From assembly GCF_000317695.1 (NCBI RefSeq), contig NC_019771.1, forward strand, positions 1,740,001 through 1,804,000: DNA of 64,000 nucleotides, in the 5' to 3' direction. The notes under the pieces were generated by a model. It searched no databases. It was not told where the DNA came from and saw only the letters and a list, made by a program, of their open reading frames with translations. This stretch comes from Anabaena cylindrica PCC 7122. GTDB taxonomy: Bacteria; Cyanobacteriota; Cyanobacteriia; Cyanobacteriales; Nostocaceae. The first letter of the stretch is position 1. Every line of letters begins with the position of its first letter. Positions 34,557 to 43,870 of this stretch are shown in pieces. The position numbers and the translations under genes are program-made.

Positions 34557-36734
34557 TCAAGCAATCCATATCTCATCTCCCTTGCTTTTAAACGTATAAG
34601 CAAGCGTATCTAGCAGCAACGCAGATTGACCAAAGGCTATAGAATAGGGCTGAGTTGCTTCGTGAATACTGTACTGGTCACTGATGGGATAAAGTTGAAA
34701 GTGCATGGGTAGCCTTAACCGCATCCGCACTTCCGCAACTGGCCGACGAATTACATAACAAACTAAACCCTCTTTTTTCAGTTTTTTATCAATTTGACCT
34801 ATCCAAACGTTATCCGGTTGCCATACTCCTATCCCTGTTAAAACTTGCACTTTCCAAGCATCAGCGATGGGTTGTAAGTCTCCAGAATAGGTAAATTTCC
34901 AGTTCAACCTTTCCTCACGATAGGAACGTAATTTGATAAATGCGAGACAATGGGCAAATCTACCTTTTGCTATGGGTTGTCCAGTACTTTGCGCGGTTTC
35001 TTTTAATGTCCGTATAAATCCCGCTTCTGTCCACATTTCGATTTCTAAGTTGCTTAAAATTCCTGGTAAATCGTAGGTTTTAAATCTCTCATTTTCGTTG
35101 TTTTCAGTTAAATCATATAAACCACATTGCAAAGGGCTAGAACCGCGAAAACTAGCTGCATCGTCAGCAATGGGATTTCCTGATTTACCTGACATTTCTT
35201 TCCAGTCTTTAGCCCATCCTGTAATACGTCCAGCTTGTGATTTTAAACCTGTATTAAATACTTGTTCACAGGCTTTTTGAAACTTTTCTCGACTTTGGGC
35301 ATATTGTTGTTTAATAGTGCGATCGCTCAATTTACAACATAACCAAAATGACTGCACAGCACCCCATCGGCGGTAATAACCATGAAAATCATTAATTTTG
35401 CGATATTGCTCTTTTATGGTTTGTTGTAACAATGGACGATCATAAATATTATCAACTTGTAATGGTGGTGAATCTGTTTGAAATAAACGCTCAACTAAAA
35501 AGTTAGGAACTAAAGCATAAGCTGTGAAATTGTTAAATTTAATTTTCTGACCATTTTTTTCATATCCCTCATGTCTTCCTAATCTTCCTAACCGTTGAAT
35601 AAAGTTACCAGAATCCGATGATTCAAAAATTAGAAAATTAATTTTAAAATCAACTCCCACATCAATTGTACTTGTACCTAAAACTAAATCAGCCGATAAA
35701 CTTAACTCTTTCTCTCCTTTACTTGATAAACCTGTATTTTCTCCCACTGTTAAATTATAAGGTTTTAAAAGTTCCTGAAAAAATGGAGTTAGTCGCTTAA
35801 CTGCTGCAATTGAATTGAGAATAATTGCCCCTTTACTTCCTGGATATTCTTGAAACTGAGATACAATTAAATCGCTATTAGTTTTTAACCAAGTTTCCGA
35901 AGCTTTAAAACTCGGTTCTAAAGGTATAAAATTGAGTGCAATTCCTCGTGCTACTTGTCGCCAATTTTTGTTTTTAAGTATCGCTTCTTGTTCTGTATGC
36001 TCAGGAAATTGATATTTATTTTTTTCCAGAGGATTTATTTCTTGACATCGAAATCCTGCCGTTTCTAATCTGCTGATTAAATCTTTATCTGGTGTAGCTG
36101 AAAGAAAGAGAAACTTTTTCCTGCGGTTTGTACAGTGAATCAACAGCATGGTGTTAATTACGCTGGCGATTTGGGGAGCAGAAAAAACATGAAATTCATC
36201 AAAAATAAATAAATCGAAGTCTTTATCAATTTTATTCCATAATTTATCAGGACTATCACCAGTAATTAAATAATTACTGCGATGTAAATAATGGAAAATA
36301 TCAGGATTAGTTAATAATACTTCTCTTTGACTAGAGAGAGTTAAAATTGCTGCACCTTTTTTTAAACCTTCATTTTCTGCATATATTTCTAAATCAGCCC
36401 CACTTAATCTAACTACACGGGGTTGATTTTCTGGTTTAAATATATCAATATATCCCTGAATTTGGGCTTCTTGATCACGGGCTAATTCATTGGTTGGATA
36501 AAGTCCAATAGCGGAAAATTCACCTTGGAGAACTTCTAAATAAGCAGCTAAACTTTTACCATCGCCTGTCATTGCAGTGTTGAAAACTACGTCAATATTT
36601 GGATCGCGTAATGCTTTTAAAGTCTCTAATTGATGCCAAGATAAACACCAATCTTTAGGCAATTTTACCCCATCAGGTGTGGGAACTGTTTGCGAATAAA
36701 CAGGTTTGAGTTGAATACTGTAATTTTCTGACAT
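34557..36734 (-). CDS. cas3: Type I-D CRISPR helicase Cas3'
   Basis: A 725-residue SF2 helicase lacking an HD domain, as expected for I-D. Motif I is FNTAMTGDGKSLAAY (near 56), motif II FIFDEFHVF (DEFH, near 176), motif III FLFLSATPD (near 208), and motif VI NFIQRLGRLGRHE. It unwinds target DNA for cutting by the Cas10d HD domain. It has its own upstream region with a perfect palindrome and is separated from the csc operon by the regulatory gap. Confidence 0.95.
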   Translation of the reverse strand: MSENYSIQLKPVYSQTVPTPDGVKLPKDWCLSWHQLETLKALRDPNIDVVFNTAMTGDGKSLAAYLEVLQGEFSAIGLYPTNELARDQEAQIQGYIDIFKPENQPRVVRLSGADLEIYAENEGLKKGAAILTLSSQREVLLTNPDIFHYLHRSNYLITGDSPDKLWNKIDKDFDLFIFDEFHVFSAPQIASVINTMLLIHCTNRRKKFLFLSATPDKDLISRLETAGFRCQEINPLEKNKYQFPEHTEQEAILKNKNWRQVARGIALNFIPLEPSFKASETWLKTNSDLIVSQFQEYPGSKGAIILNSIAAVKRLTPFFQELLKPYNLTVGENTGLSSKGEKELSLSADLVLGTSTIDVGVDFKINFLIFESSDSGNFIQRLGRLGRHEGYEKNGQKIKFNNFTAYALVPNFLVERLFQTDSPPLQVDNIYDRPLLQQTIKEQYRKINDFHGYYRRWGAVQSFWLCCKLSDRTIKQQYAQSREKFQKACEQVFNTGLKSQAGRITGWAKDWKEMSGKSGNPIADDAASFRGSSPLQCGLYDLTENNENERFKTYDLPGILSNLEIEMWTEAGFIRTLKETAQSTGQPIAKGRFAHCLAFIKLRSYREERLNWKFTYSGDLQPIADAWKVQVLTGIGVWQPDNVWIGQIDKKLKKEGLVCYVIRRPVAEVRMRLRLPMHFQLYPISDQYSIHEATQPYSIAFGQSALLLDTLAYTFKSKGDEIWIA

Positions 36735-36758
36735 ACCCTTAATAACTTATTTCAATTT

Positions 36759-36777
36759 CTGCAACCAATGGTTGCAG
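36759..36777. promoter_or_regulatory. Perfect palindromic operator candidate between cas3' and the WYL gene
   Basis: CTGCAACCAATGGTTGCAG is a perfect 9+1+9 palindrome, 24 bp upstream of the cas3' ATG in a 152-bp divergent intergenic region. It is a plausible binding site for the divergently encoded WYL/RHH regulator. Confidence 0.55.
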
Positions 36778-36886
36778 TTTTTCATTTTTACTTAAAAACT
36801 GTCCGTAACTCGTTGCTAAAACCTATAATGGCACTGAAAATAAAAGTTGGCAAGAGAATACAAGTATAAAGTACACGGACACTTTA

Positions 36887-37756
36887 ATGAGTCGTAAAGG
36901 TCAGTCTATAACGCTGTCGGTATCAGAAAGAGACAAATCTGAACTAGAAGCGATCGCACTCGAATTCGGTATGAAGTGGGGAGAAGATAATCCGAATATC
37001 TCCAAACTCATCAAAGCGATCGCACAACGTGAATTAATAGTTGGTAAAAATCATGACTGGCAGGATTCCCGTATCCGCGCCTTACATCGTTGTATAGCTT
37101 CATTAACCGACATCGGACAAATTGAACAAGCGGAAATCATCGCCAATTTATTACTCGAACGTAGCGAATTATCCGTACCCATGCGGAGAGAAATTGAGGC
37201 TTTCCTGATTAATTCCCTTCCATCATGGCGGTTACAAGTTGATCACTATATCTTGCGTCAACAACCCTTTCAACTTGCCTATCAAGATGCAGCAGAACGA
37301 GTATTTAATTTTACCGTCCGGTATGCAAAAATTACCCCTCACGAAAAGCGTCAATATCTTGATTGTTGGTGCGAAGAAACAGAAGGAAATTTTGACATAC
37401 CAGAATTAAAACATAACTGGTGTTTCCGTTTAGACAGAATTAATGAAGCGGCAGTTACGGAAATTACTGGTAAATGGCTTAATAACTTAGATCAAATAGA
37501 AGTGGAAATGCACATATTGAACAACTTAGCATTTGCATATCAAACTAAACCAGAGGATAACAGAGTGGAATGGATACCAGATAAACCAAAAGTGAAGCGA
37601 GTAATTAGAAAAGTATCAAATACATTTTGGTTTATCCGAGAAATCATGCAGTATTCCGCTGATTGTATTGTAGTCTCACCGGAAAATGTGCGATCGCTTA
37701 TCAAAGCCAAACTCATCAGCCTATCTCAACATTATGACTTGAACCTTCATTCCTAA
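36887..37756 (+). CDS. WYL-domain transcriptional regulator of the I-D CRISPR locus
   Basis: A 289-residue protein. The N-terminus SITLSVSERDKSELEAIALEFG resembles a ribbon-helix-helix DNA-binding segment. The middle and C-terminal part (FQLAYQDAAERVFNFTVRYAKITPHEKRQYLDCWCEE, then FRLDRINEAAV) is a WYL domain, and the end IREIMQYSADCIVVSPENVR is a WCX-like extension. WYL proteins commonly flank cyanobacterial I-D loci, and Synechocystis Sll7009 represses its I-D locus. Divergent orientation to cas3' with a shared palindrome suggests direct control. Confidence 0.85.
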   Translation: MSRKGQSITLSVSERDKSELEAIALEFGMKWGEDNPNISKLIKAIAQRELIVGKNHDWQDSRIRALHRCIASLTDIGQIEQAEIIANLLLERSELSVPMRREIEAFLINSLPSWRLQVDHYILRQQPFQLAYQDAAERVFNFTVRYAKITPHEKRQYLDCWCEETEGNFDIPELKHNWCFRLDRINEAAVTEITGKWLNNLDQIEVEMHILNNLAFAYQTKPEDNRVEWIPDKPKVKRVIRKVSNTFWFIREIMQYSADCIVVSPENVRSLIKAKLISLSQHYDLNLHS

Positions 37757-37941
37757 AAGCTATCAAAAAACGATTCAGGAGTTATAATCTGTCGCAGTGC
37801 CAAAGCAAGCCACAGAATCTAACGTCAAGTTAACTCCTGAATTTATTTCTAAATTTCATCCAACTCCATTTAGAAATACATAGATAAAATTACTTAAATA
37901 TAACTATTTAAGCTGACCCTACCGTTTTAGGTAATTTAAAA

Positions 37942-38844
37942 TTACTGATTTACAGGCAATACCATACCTTCACAAGCTAATAACACATTGGGAAAAACAG
38001 ATTTAAGCTGGTTTTGAATTTGGTCAAGAAAAACATCATCATCATCTGGGTGATGGTGTGAAATCACCAAGCATTTAACACCAGCACTTTGTGCTAAATC
38101 CACCGGCGTTTTCCAGAGTAATTCAGCATATTCATGGTTTTTATCCGTTGGTGGAGTGTAAGTGGCATTAGTAACCAGCAAATCAACACCGTCGATAATT
38201 TCTAGAATTTGTTTTTGTTCTTCTACATCCAGACTTTGATGTAAATCTGTCGCGTAAGCAACACTATAGTCCCCCCAGCTTATACGATAACCAATAGACC
38301 TCTGATTTTTATTGATTAATGCCGTTGTAATTGTTACCTCACCCAACTCTACCGGATTACCAGGAGTCAAATTATAAAAAATCAACTCCGACTGCATCAC
38401 CTGCAAAGGATAAGGAAAGTGAGGTTGGAGCATCTGATCACATAAACATTGTTTAATGGATGCACCATTTGAGGCAGCAGTACCGTAAATATGAAAGCTG
38501 TTGTCGGCAATAAATGCAGGAGAGAAAAAAGGAAATCCTTGGATACGATTTGACTGGCAGTTAGTAAAAAATAAATGCGCTTCTAGTAGTTTGTGCTGTT
38601 GTTGCCAGGTTTTACCGAGTACGCGTAAGCCAGTACCTCCATCAAAAACCAAGTGTTGTCCGGCTACATATATTTCTACACAAGCAGTATTACTACCATA
38701 GCCGCAGGTATGGCTATTTGGGGTAGGAATTAAACCGCGTACCCCCCAGAATTTAACCCAAAACTCCCCAGCAAGGTTATTTAGCATGGGAGTTACTTCT
38801 TGATCGACATAGGTTTGAGAATCAGATAGCTCAAAATTTGGCAT
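37942..38844 (-). CDS. Metallo-beta-lactamase-fold protein lacking the canonical metal-binding motif
   Basis: A 300-residue MBL-fold protein: VKFWGVRGLIPTPN, CGYGSNTACVEI, LVFDGGTGLRVLG, SYSVAYATDLH-like strand and LVISHHHPDDDDVFLD. In active homologues the first metal motif is THTHWDHIQGFPFF. Here it reads TNCQSNRIQGFPFF, so the two His, the Asp and the third His are replaced. Catalysis is therefore unlikely, although the fold and the C-terminal His cluster are retained. It may be a sensor or binding protein. It lies 12 bp upstream of the direction of panD's neighbour and shares its strand. Confidence 0.8.
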   Translation of the reverse strand: MPNFELSDSQTYVDQEVTPMLNNLAGEFWVKFWGVRGLIPTPNSHTCGYGSNTACVEIYVAGQHLVFDGGTGLRVLGKTWQQQHKLLEAHLFFTNCQSNRIQGFPFFSPAFIADNSFHIYGTAASNGASIKQCLCDQMLQPHFPYPLQVMQSELIFYNLTPGNPVELGEVTITTALINKNQRSIGYRISWGDYSVAYATDLHQSLDVEEQKQILEIIDGVDLLVTNATYTPPTDKNHEYAELLWKTPVDLAQSAGVKCLVISHHHPDDDDVFLDQIQNQLKSVFPNVLLACEGMVLPVNQ

Positions 38845-38855
38845 TTTTTTTGAAA

Positions 38856-39239
38856 TTAGAGCTTACTGAGCAGATCATCGTAGTTTCTTACTTCTAGCAT
38901 CCTGTTTATTTCATCCACAATGACGACCGTAGGAGAGTAGTTTTTTAACTCTTCTAAAGTAAACTGCCCGTAAGTCATTATAATCAAACGATCACCAATA
39001 ATGCCTAGACGTGAGGCCGCTCCATTTAACTCAATTGTTCCTGAGTTAGCGGGGGCAGGAATAGCATAAGTAATAAAACGCTTACCATTAGCATTATTTA
39101 CTACTTGTACTTGTTCGTAAGGTAAAATACCAGCTTGATCTAAAAGAATTTCATCTATGCTGATACTACCCACATAGTGAAGATTTGCCCCCGTGAGGGT
39201 ACAGTTATGAATCTTAGCCAAAAGGAGAGTGCGCTGCAT
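38856..39239 (-). CDS. panD: Aspartate 1-decarboxylase (pantothenate synthesis)
   Basis: A 127-residue PanD. The self-cleavage site Gly-Ser is in HYVGSISIDEILLD (Gly24-Ser25), generating the pyruvoyl cofactor. VQVVNNANGKRFITYAIP and LNGAASRLGIIGDRLIIMTYG are conserved. It makes beta-alanine from aspartate for pantothenate and CoA. The MBL-fold gene follows 11 bp downstream, suggesting cotranscription. Confidence 0.95.
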   Translation of the reverse strand: MQRTLLLAKIHNCTLTGANLHYVGSISIDEILLDQAGILPYEQVQVVNNANGKRFITYAIPAPANSGTIELNGAASRLGIIGDRLIIMTYGQFTLEELKNYSPTVVIVDEINRMLEVRNYDDLLSKL

Positions 39240-39549
39240 TTCGTTTTGGGTTTTTCCGTAACAACCGCGAGTAGTTTAAGTCTCTTTAGTTGATTTATAG
39301 GTGGTTGTTGAAATTGTAACATCAGTAATTTGTGAGTCAGCGCGGTTGAGTTGGTTAATCCGCTTACAGCTACTGCCAAACCCTTAAGGATCTTGCGGGT
39401 TTACTCATATAGCTAGTTTCTCCACCTGGGTGCGACTGACGAATCTGGAGGGTAATTGGTAACAAGTAAACAGCAGGTTATAGGTAACACAGAATAGTAT
39501 TTATTCCTCGTTTCCTTTTTACTGTCACCCATTACCCATTACCCACCAT
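39240..39549. other. Intergenic spacer upstream of panD
   Basis: Contains the panD 5' region and short repeats of TTATAGGTAACA and ATTACCCATTACCCA type (39460-39545). No gene seen. Confidence 0.4.
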
Positions 39550-40062
39550 CTATTTTTTAGCAGCTTTGATGAACTTCTCTACTAAGGGTGCAACCCTGTC
39601 TACATCTTGCCAACCAAGAATTTCTGTCACCTTTTTTTCCAAATTTTTATAACTACGGAAAAATTCGGCAATTTCGTCCAGACGGTGGGGCGCTATATCT
39701 TTCAAAGATTTTACATGGGCGTAGCGTGGATCTTTGTCGGGAACACAAAGAATTTTTTCGTCGCGATCGCCACCATCAATCATTTCTAAATAACCAATCG
39801 GTCTTGCCGGAATGACGCAACCAGGAAAAGTTGGTTCATCCATGATGACCATCCCATCTAGCGGATCGCCATCATCAGCTAAGGTATTGGGTATAAAACC
39901 ATAGTCGTAAGGATATTGTACGGAAGAAGAAAGTACCCGGTCTAGGGCAAAAGCTTGCAAATCCTTATCAAATTCGTATTTATTTTTACTCCCGCCAGCA
40001 ATTTCAATCAGAACATTGATCACACCCGGTTTCGGTTGGGCAGGAATAAGAGATAAATCCAC
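39550..40062 (-). CDS. ppa: Inorganic pyrophosphatase
   Basis: A 170-residue family I soluble pyrophosphatase. Active-site residues appear in KYEFDKD, YPYDYGFIPNTLADDGDPLDG and ILCVPDKDPRY. It hydrolyses pyrophosphate in the cytoplasm to drive biosynthesis. Full length for the family. Confidence 0.96.
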   Translation of the reverse strand: MDLSLIPAQPKPGVINVLIEIAGGSKNKYEFDKDLQAFALDRVLSSSVQYPYDYGFIPNTLADDGDPLDGMVIMDEPTFPGCVIPARPIGYLEMIDGGDRDEKILCVPDKDPRYAHVKSLKDIAPHRLDEIAEFFRSYKNLEKKVTEILGWQDVDRVAPLVEKFIKAAKK

Positions 40063-40455
40063 AACAAAACTCCTTCGCTAACAGTGAATCAAGGTAGCAC
40101 GCAGTTCGGCTCCCCGTATCAGATTTTAGGGCAATAGTGGATCTCTTCCCAAGCTATTCATCATAAACCCCAGTTTATAGTACTTTAATACTATTTAAAT
40201 AGGGAGAGGACTTACGCAAGATGTGGCTGACAACCTGATTATTAAGTAGGGGTAATTCATGTAGCTTGCCCGTTGCAGTATTAACCCTATTTTCGTAATG
40301 TTTTGCGTAAAACCTGCCATAAAAAAACGCTGCCAATTTCTAGCAACGCTTTTTCAGTCATTATTTGAGATTTCGCTAGGACTTATTTACCTTTGGGGGT
40401 AATTTTGGTCAATACCAGCTAATTTCTCGCTGGTGATATTTTCTGGGGTTTATGT
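40063..40455. other. Intergenic region with terminator
   Basis: A 393-bp gap holding the hairpin listed at 40321-40354. No gene was found. Confidence 0.4.
40321..40354 (-). terminator. Rho-independent terminator
   Basis: AAAAAACGCTGC and GCAACGCTTTTT form a 12-bp stem with two G-U pairs around an AATTTCTA loop. On the minus strand it ends in a run of seven T. It is placed to terminate the 40456-40644 transcript and can act in both directions. Confidence 0.6.
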
Positions 40456-40644
40456 TTATTCTTTATCTCTGGCGAGATGATAGGTTAGCTGTTGCTGATT
40501 ATTTTGGACATCAGGGGAAGAATAGTGTGAAATTATAAACACAGGTAGGATAAGGGTAATGAGAGCGATCGCAGTTCCCACAATGTCTGCCAAACGTTGG
40601 GAATATGTGTCGTGAGAATTGGCAGACGGGCTATTTGAATTCAT
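40456..40644 (-). CDS. Small single-span membrane protein, function unknown
   Basis: A 62-residue protein with a polar N-terminus (MNSNSPSANSHDTYSQ), one hydrophobic segment (IVGTAIALITLILPVFIISHY) and a Gln-rich polar end. A terminator follows. Such short one-helix proteins are common in cyanobacterial membranes. The family was not identified. Confidence 0.5.
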   Translation of the reverse strand: MNSNSPSANSHDTYSQRLADIVGTAIALITLILPVFIISHYSSPDVQNNQQQLTYHLARDKE

Positions 40645-41522
40645 ACAAAATTGTGGTTCTTCATATCACTGTAGTTTTGCTCTCCAAAAAGAGAGTCTCA
40701 ATACTATTTTAGCTATTTTTCTTCGGTAAAATCTGTAGCTTTAAAGAATTTCATCCAGTTTCAAAAGTGGCACACTCTGTTTTTATACATAGCTATTTTG
40801 TTACAAATCAAAGATCAAAGATTTGATGCTTTATTTGGTGACTAATTCTTTTATAAACTTCCTTCCTTCATGTCAGGATTACTTGACTTGGTGATCATGA
40901 TCACAGCATTATTAATTACCCTGTGTATTTGAATTGATATTTGAGAATCTAGGGAGATTACTCGAATATTCTATCAGTCTAAAACCTGAAAATGCTTGTA
41001 TTTAGGTTAATCGAGCCGATTTTTTGGAGTTTGATACACCAAAAATTTAGCTAAACCCACTTACAGCATATTTGGTATTTTTGATCGCTCAGATGTAGAT
41101 ACAATCAAAGCTACCAGCATTCCGGAAATCACTGCCATGATTTTTTTTACAAAACATTTCTACGCTGAGAATAAAGTTACTGTGATAAAAATTTGCTACT
41201 AATTTTCAGTAATTTTCACTAAAAATATGAACAACTGAAAATTTTATATCGTAGTACTTATGACTAATTTTTTATCAATCTATATATCAGTAGATTATAG
41301 CAATTCCCAAGCTCATGAAATACACCCCACCCGCGCTGTCGCGCACCCTCCCCTTACCAAGGGGAGGGTTGGGGAGGGGTAATTTTGTATCTAACTAGAG
41401 TGGGAAAGGCTATAAATAAGTTAGCCCCCTTTATTCCCAAAGAAGGAGGCTAAGGAGGTTAGTTTTAGTTAATGCTTTGAAAGGTTAAGGAAACACCAAA
41501 AAATAAATTACCCCTAAATAGC
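40645..41522. other. Long intergenic region with a dispersed GC-rich repeat
   Basis: 878 bp without a convincing gene. At 41341-41381 a hairpin-forming repeat (CCCTCCCCTTACCAAGGGGA and the following GGGTTGGGGAGG) matches 57478-57504. The rest is AT-rich. Confidence 0.5.
41341..41381. repeat. Dispersed CCTTACCAAGGGGAGGGTTGGGGAGG repeat
   Basis: Palindromic stem CCTCCCCTT / AAGGGGAGG followed by GTTGGGGAGGGG. A second copy at 57478-57504 forms the end of the YdcF-like gene. Confidence 0.65.
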
Positions 41523-42494
41523 TTAACCTTTGCCATAAGCACTCATTGGTTCTTTGATAAATCGGATATAAAGATGTCTAAATGTGGACTTAATCACACG
41601 AGGCATGGCAAAATCAATGGGCATTAATTTTTCTGGTAATTGCCAATCTGCGATTTGGAGTAAATCTGGTGATAAATTAGGAAACTCAATATCGCTTAAT
41701 TCTGGGCAAATTCCTAATCTTTGAGAAGCTGCAACGGTGGGAACTTGTGCAGGTGAAACTTTGAGAATTTCTAACATTGCTCTATCTAAAGCAAACACAT
41801 TCTCTGATGCTGCTAAAACTTCTAAATTACGAGGTTCTCCGCCACTTGGCCCATTGCCTTCATGACCGATAATACCATCTAAAATAGTTAAAGTGGGATT
41901 AATAGCCCTAGCAGTTTCTACCAACATTTCGCCAAATCTTTCAGCATCTTTTCCTGCTTCCATGTGCCACCAGGCTTTCATTTTCCCAGGAACACAACCA
42001 AAGAGATTTTTGACTCCTAAAGTTAATGTCAATTGCATATGAGATTTAACTTTAGGTAAATTAATAATCACATCTGCTTCCATTGCTTCTTTAGATAGTA
42101 GCAGGTGATTAAAATTGTCGTTGACTGTTTGATAACGTTTACCGTGAAACTCCACAATTGGTAAATTTAATGCTTCTAAAATTGGTAATAAACCATTAGC
42201 GATAGCGACACCTTTAGCACTACCAAAAGCAGGACTATCTCCTAAAAATGGCTTACCACCAACGGCAATTACCATTTCGGCAACGGCGCGAACTAATTCT
42301 GGGCGCGTGGTACACTCTTTAGTAGGACGAGAACCGGTGAGTAGATTGGGTTTGAGCAAAACGCGATCGCCCTTTTTCACAAAAGCAGCCATTCCCCCAT
42401 AGGGTTCTAGCAGGGTTTCCAAGGATTCTTTTAAAGCGTCTTGTTCGTAAGATTTAGCCCGAATCAGGCTGACAGATGGTTTTTGTGTTTGCAT
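41523..42494 (-). CDS. DUF362-family protein
   Basis: The start at 42494 (MQTQKPSVSLIRAKSYEQ) is chosen. The longer frame to 42626 adds a hydrophobic leader that overlaps the divergent gene at 42577. The 323-residue protein has the DUF362 blocks VLLKPNLLTGSRPTKECTTRPELV, FLGDSPAFGSAKGV, INLPKVKSHMQLTLTLGVKN and GIIGHEGNGPSGGEPR. Members of this family are ferredoxin-like or uncharacterised. No Fe-S cluster motif was seen in this shorter form. Function unknown. Confidence 0.8.
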   Translation of the reverse strand: MQTQKPSVSLIRAKSYEQDALKESLETLLEPYGGMAAFVKKGDRVLLKPNLLTGSRPTKECTTRPELVRAVAEMVIAVGGKPFLGDSPAFGSAKGVAIANGLLPILEALNLPIVEFHGKRYQTVNDNFNHLLLSKEAMEADVIINLPKVKSHMQLTLTLGVKNLFGCVPGKMKAWWHMEAGKDAERFGEMLVETARAINPTLTILDGIIGHEGNGPSGGEPRNLEVLAASENVFALDRAMLEILKVSPAQVPTVAASQRLGICPELSDIEFPNLSPDLLQIADWQLPEKLMPIDFAMPRVIKSTFRHLYIRFIKEPMSAYGKG

Positions 42495-42576
42495 GGGTAA
42501 TAATTGCGTTATACTATAACAATATAAACAAGATTTATTAAGTAAGTAGGGTAAGAGATAAATAATATATAGAACT

Positions 42577-42873
42577 ATGTCAACTACAATTACTGATATT
42601 GGCGCTCTAATTGATAGCAATCCCAAAATTCACGGGGGTTGCCCTATTATTGCTGGTACTGGCGTAACAGTGAGAAGAATTGCTATTTGGTACAAACAAG
42701 GTTACAGCGCGGAAGAAATTTCTGACCAAATAAGTCATTTAACTCTATCACAGGTTTATGCAGCCTTAACTTATTATCATACAAACCGAGAAGAAATTGA
42801 TGCTGATATTGCAGCAGAAGAGGCAGAAGCTAACCGTATAGAAGCATTACATAAGGCTAGAAAGTTGCAATGA
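42577..42873 (+). CDS. DUF433 antitoxin
   Basis: A 98-residue DUF433 antitoxin: IDSNPKIHGGCPIIAGTGVTVRRIAIWYKQGYSAEEI, with an acidic C-terminal helix (EEIDADIAAEEAEANRIEAL). It overlaps the next gene by 4 bp (ATGA), typical of a toxin-antitoxin operon. It neutralises the PIN-like toxin and likely represses its own promoter. Confidence 0.88.
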   Translation: MSTTITDIGALIDSNPKIHGGCPIIAGTGVTVRRIAIWYKQGYSAEEISDQISHLTLSQVYAALTYYHTNREEIDADIAAEEAEANRIEALHKARKLQ

Positions 42874-43238
42874 GCCAGATTTGCTTGTATATGGATGAAG
42901 ATTCCACTGGACGTTCTCTAATGCTGTCTTTGCGAAATCGGGGTGTAGATATAATCACGACTTTGGAAGTAAATCGGCTCAAATATTCGGATGAAGAACA
43001 ACTTGTATGGGCAAAGTCCCAAAATCGTGTTTTATACAGTTCTAATATTCGGGATTTCTATCGCTTACATACAGCTTTTTTAAACCAAGAACAATCTCAT
43101 CCGGGCATGATATTAGTGCAGCAGCAACGTTACTCAATTGGAGAAATCGCACGGGGTATTTTAAGGCTGATTGCAGCTAAATCAGCCGAGGATATGGAAA
43201 ACCAAGTTGAGTTTTTGAGTGATTGGATTGAAGGATAA
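42870..43238 (+). CDS. DUF5615 PIN-like toxin
   Basis: A 122-residue PIN-like protein: CLYMDEDSTGRSLMLSLRNRGVDI, LKYSDEEQLVWAKSQNRVLYSSNIRDFYRL. The acidic residues (DED at the start, DEEQ, and NIRDF) match the metal-binding positions of the DUF5615 branch, whose members are presumed ribonucleases. It is coupled to the DUF433 antitoxin by a 4-bp overlap. Confidence 0.88.
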   Translation: MSQICLYMDEDSTGRSLMLSLRNRGVDIITTLEVNRLKYSDEEQLVWAKSQNRVLYSSNIRDFYRLHTAFLNQEQSHPGMILVQQQRYSIGEIARGILRLIAAKSAEDMENQVEFLSDWIEG

Positions 43239-43288
43239 ATGACGATCAGTTTAAATAACTAGTCAAAGACCCTCATTCAGTGGGTATT

Positions 43289-43744
43289 CTAAAAATTGGC
43301 ACAGGTATTGTTGATATCAAGTAATTGATCAAGGGAGTAAGGGCATTCTGGTGGAAATTTAACGGAATTTTGAGTTTTAATTTTCACAAAACCTAACGCA
43401 TCCTTATAAATAGAATTTAATTCTGCTTCTAAATAATTACGAAGATTATTAGTAATTTTGCGTTTTAATTGAGTTCTAAAAGTATAAATTTCTCCTTGCC
43501 AGTGAACTGAATTATGCTCGTACTCACTGATCCAATATTGAAGTAGTAATAAATGACGGATAATTTGTTCTAGAAGACTGGCTACAGCATTTTTATCCCT
43601 TTTTCCCAAATCTTCTAACTCCTCAATTAAATTATCTAAATCTAATTCTTGAAATTGGTGATTTTTAAGCAATTTGATCGTTTCTTCTAGCCATTGAGAA
43701 TCATCAATTTCGTAGAGTTGTTTTAAATCGGTAATGGTTTTCAT
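43289..43744 (-). CDS. DUF29-family protein
   Basis: A 151-residue DUF29 protein: LYEIDDSQWLEETIKLLK, then LDLDNLIEELEDLGKRDKNAVASLLEQIIRHLLLLQYW. It is soluble and helix-rich. DUF29 genes are multicopy in cyanobacteria and have no assigned function. It stands between the toxin pair and aspA. Confidence 0.85.
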   Translation of the reverse strand: MKTITDLKQLYEIDDSQWLEETIKLLKNHQFQELDLDNLIEELEDLGKRDKNAVASLLEQIIRHLLLLQYWISEYEHNSVHWQGEIYTFRTQLKRKITNNLRNYLEAELNSIYKDALGFVKIKTQNSVKFPPECPYSLDQLLDINNTCANF

Positions 43745-43870
43745 AACTCTGACCTATTGAGAGTATTCTATTTATATAGTAATATGAATTAATTTTTGTG
43801 GGGATGATTGCCATAAATTATAAGAATTAAACATTTTTTGAGGGTTTAGCATTGCTAAACCCCTACATCT

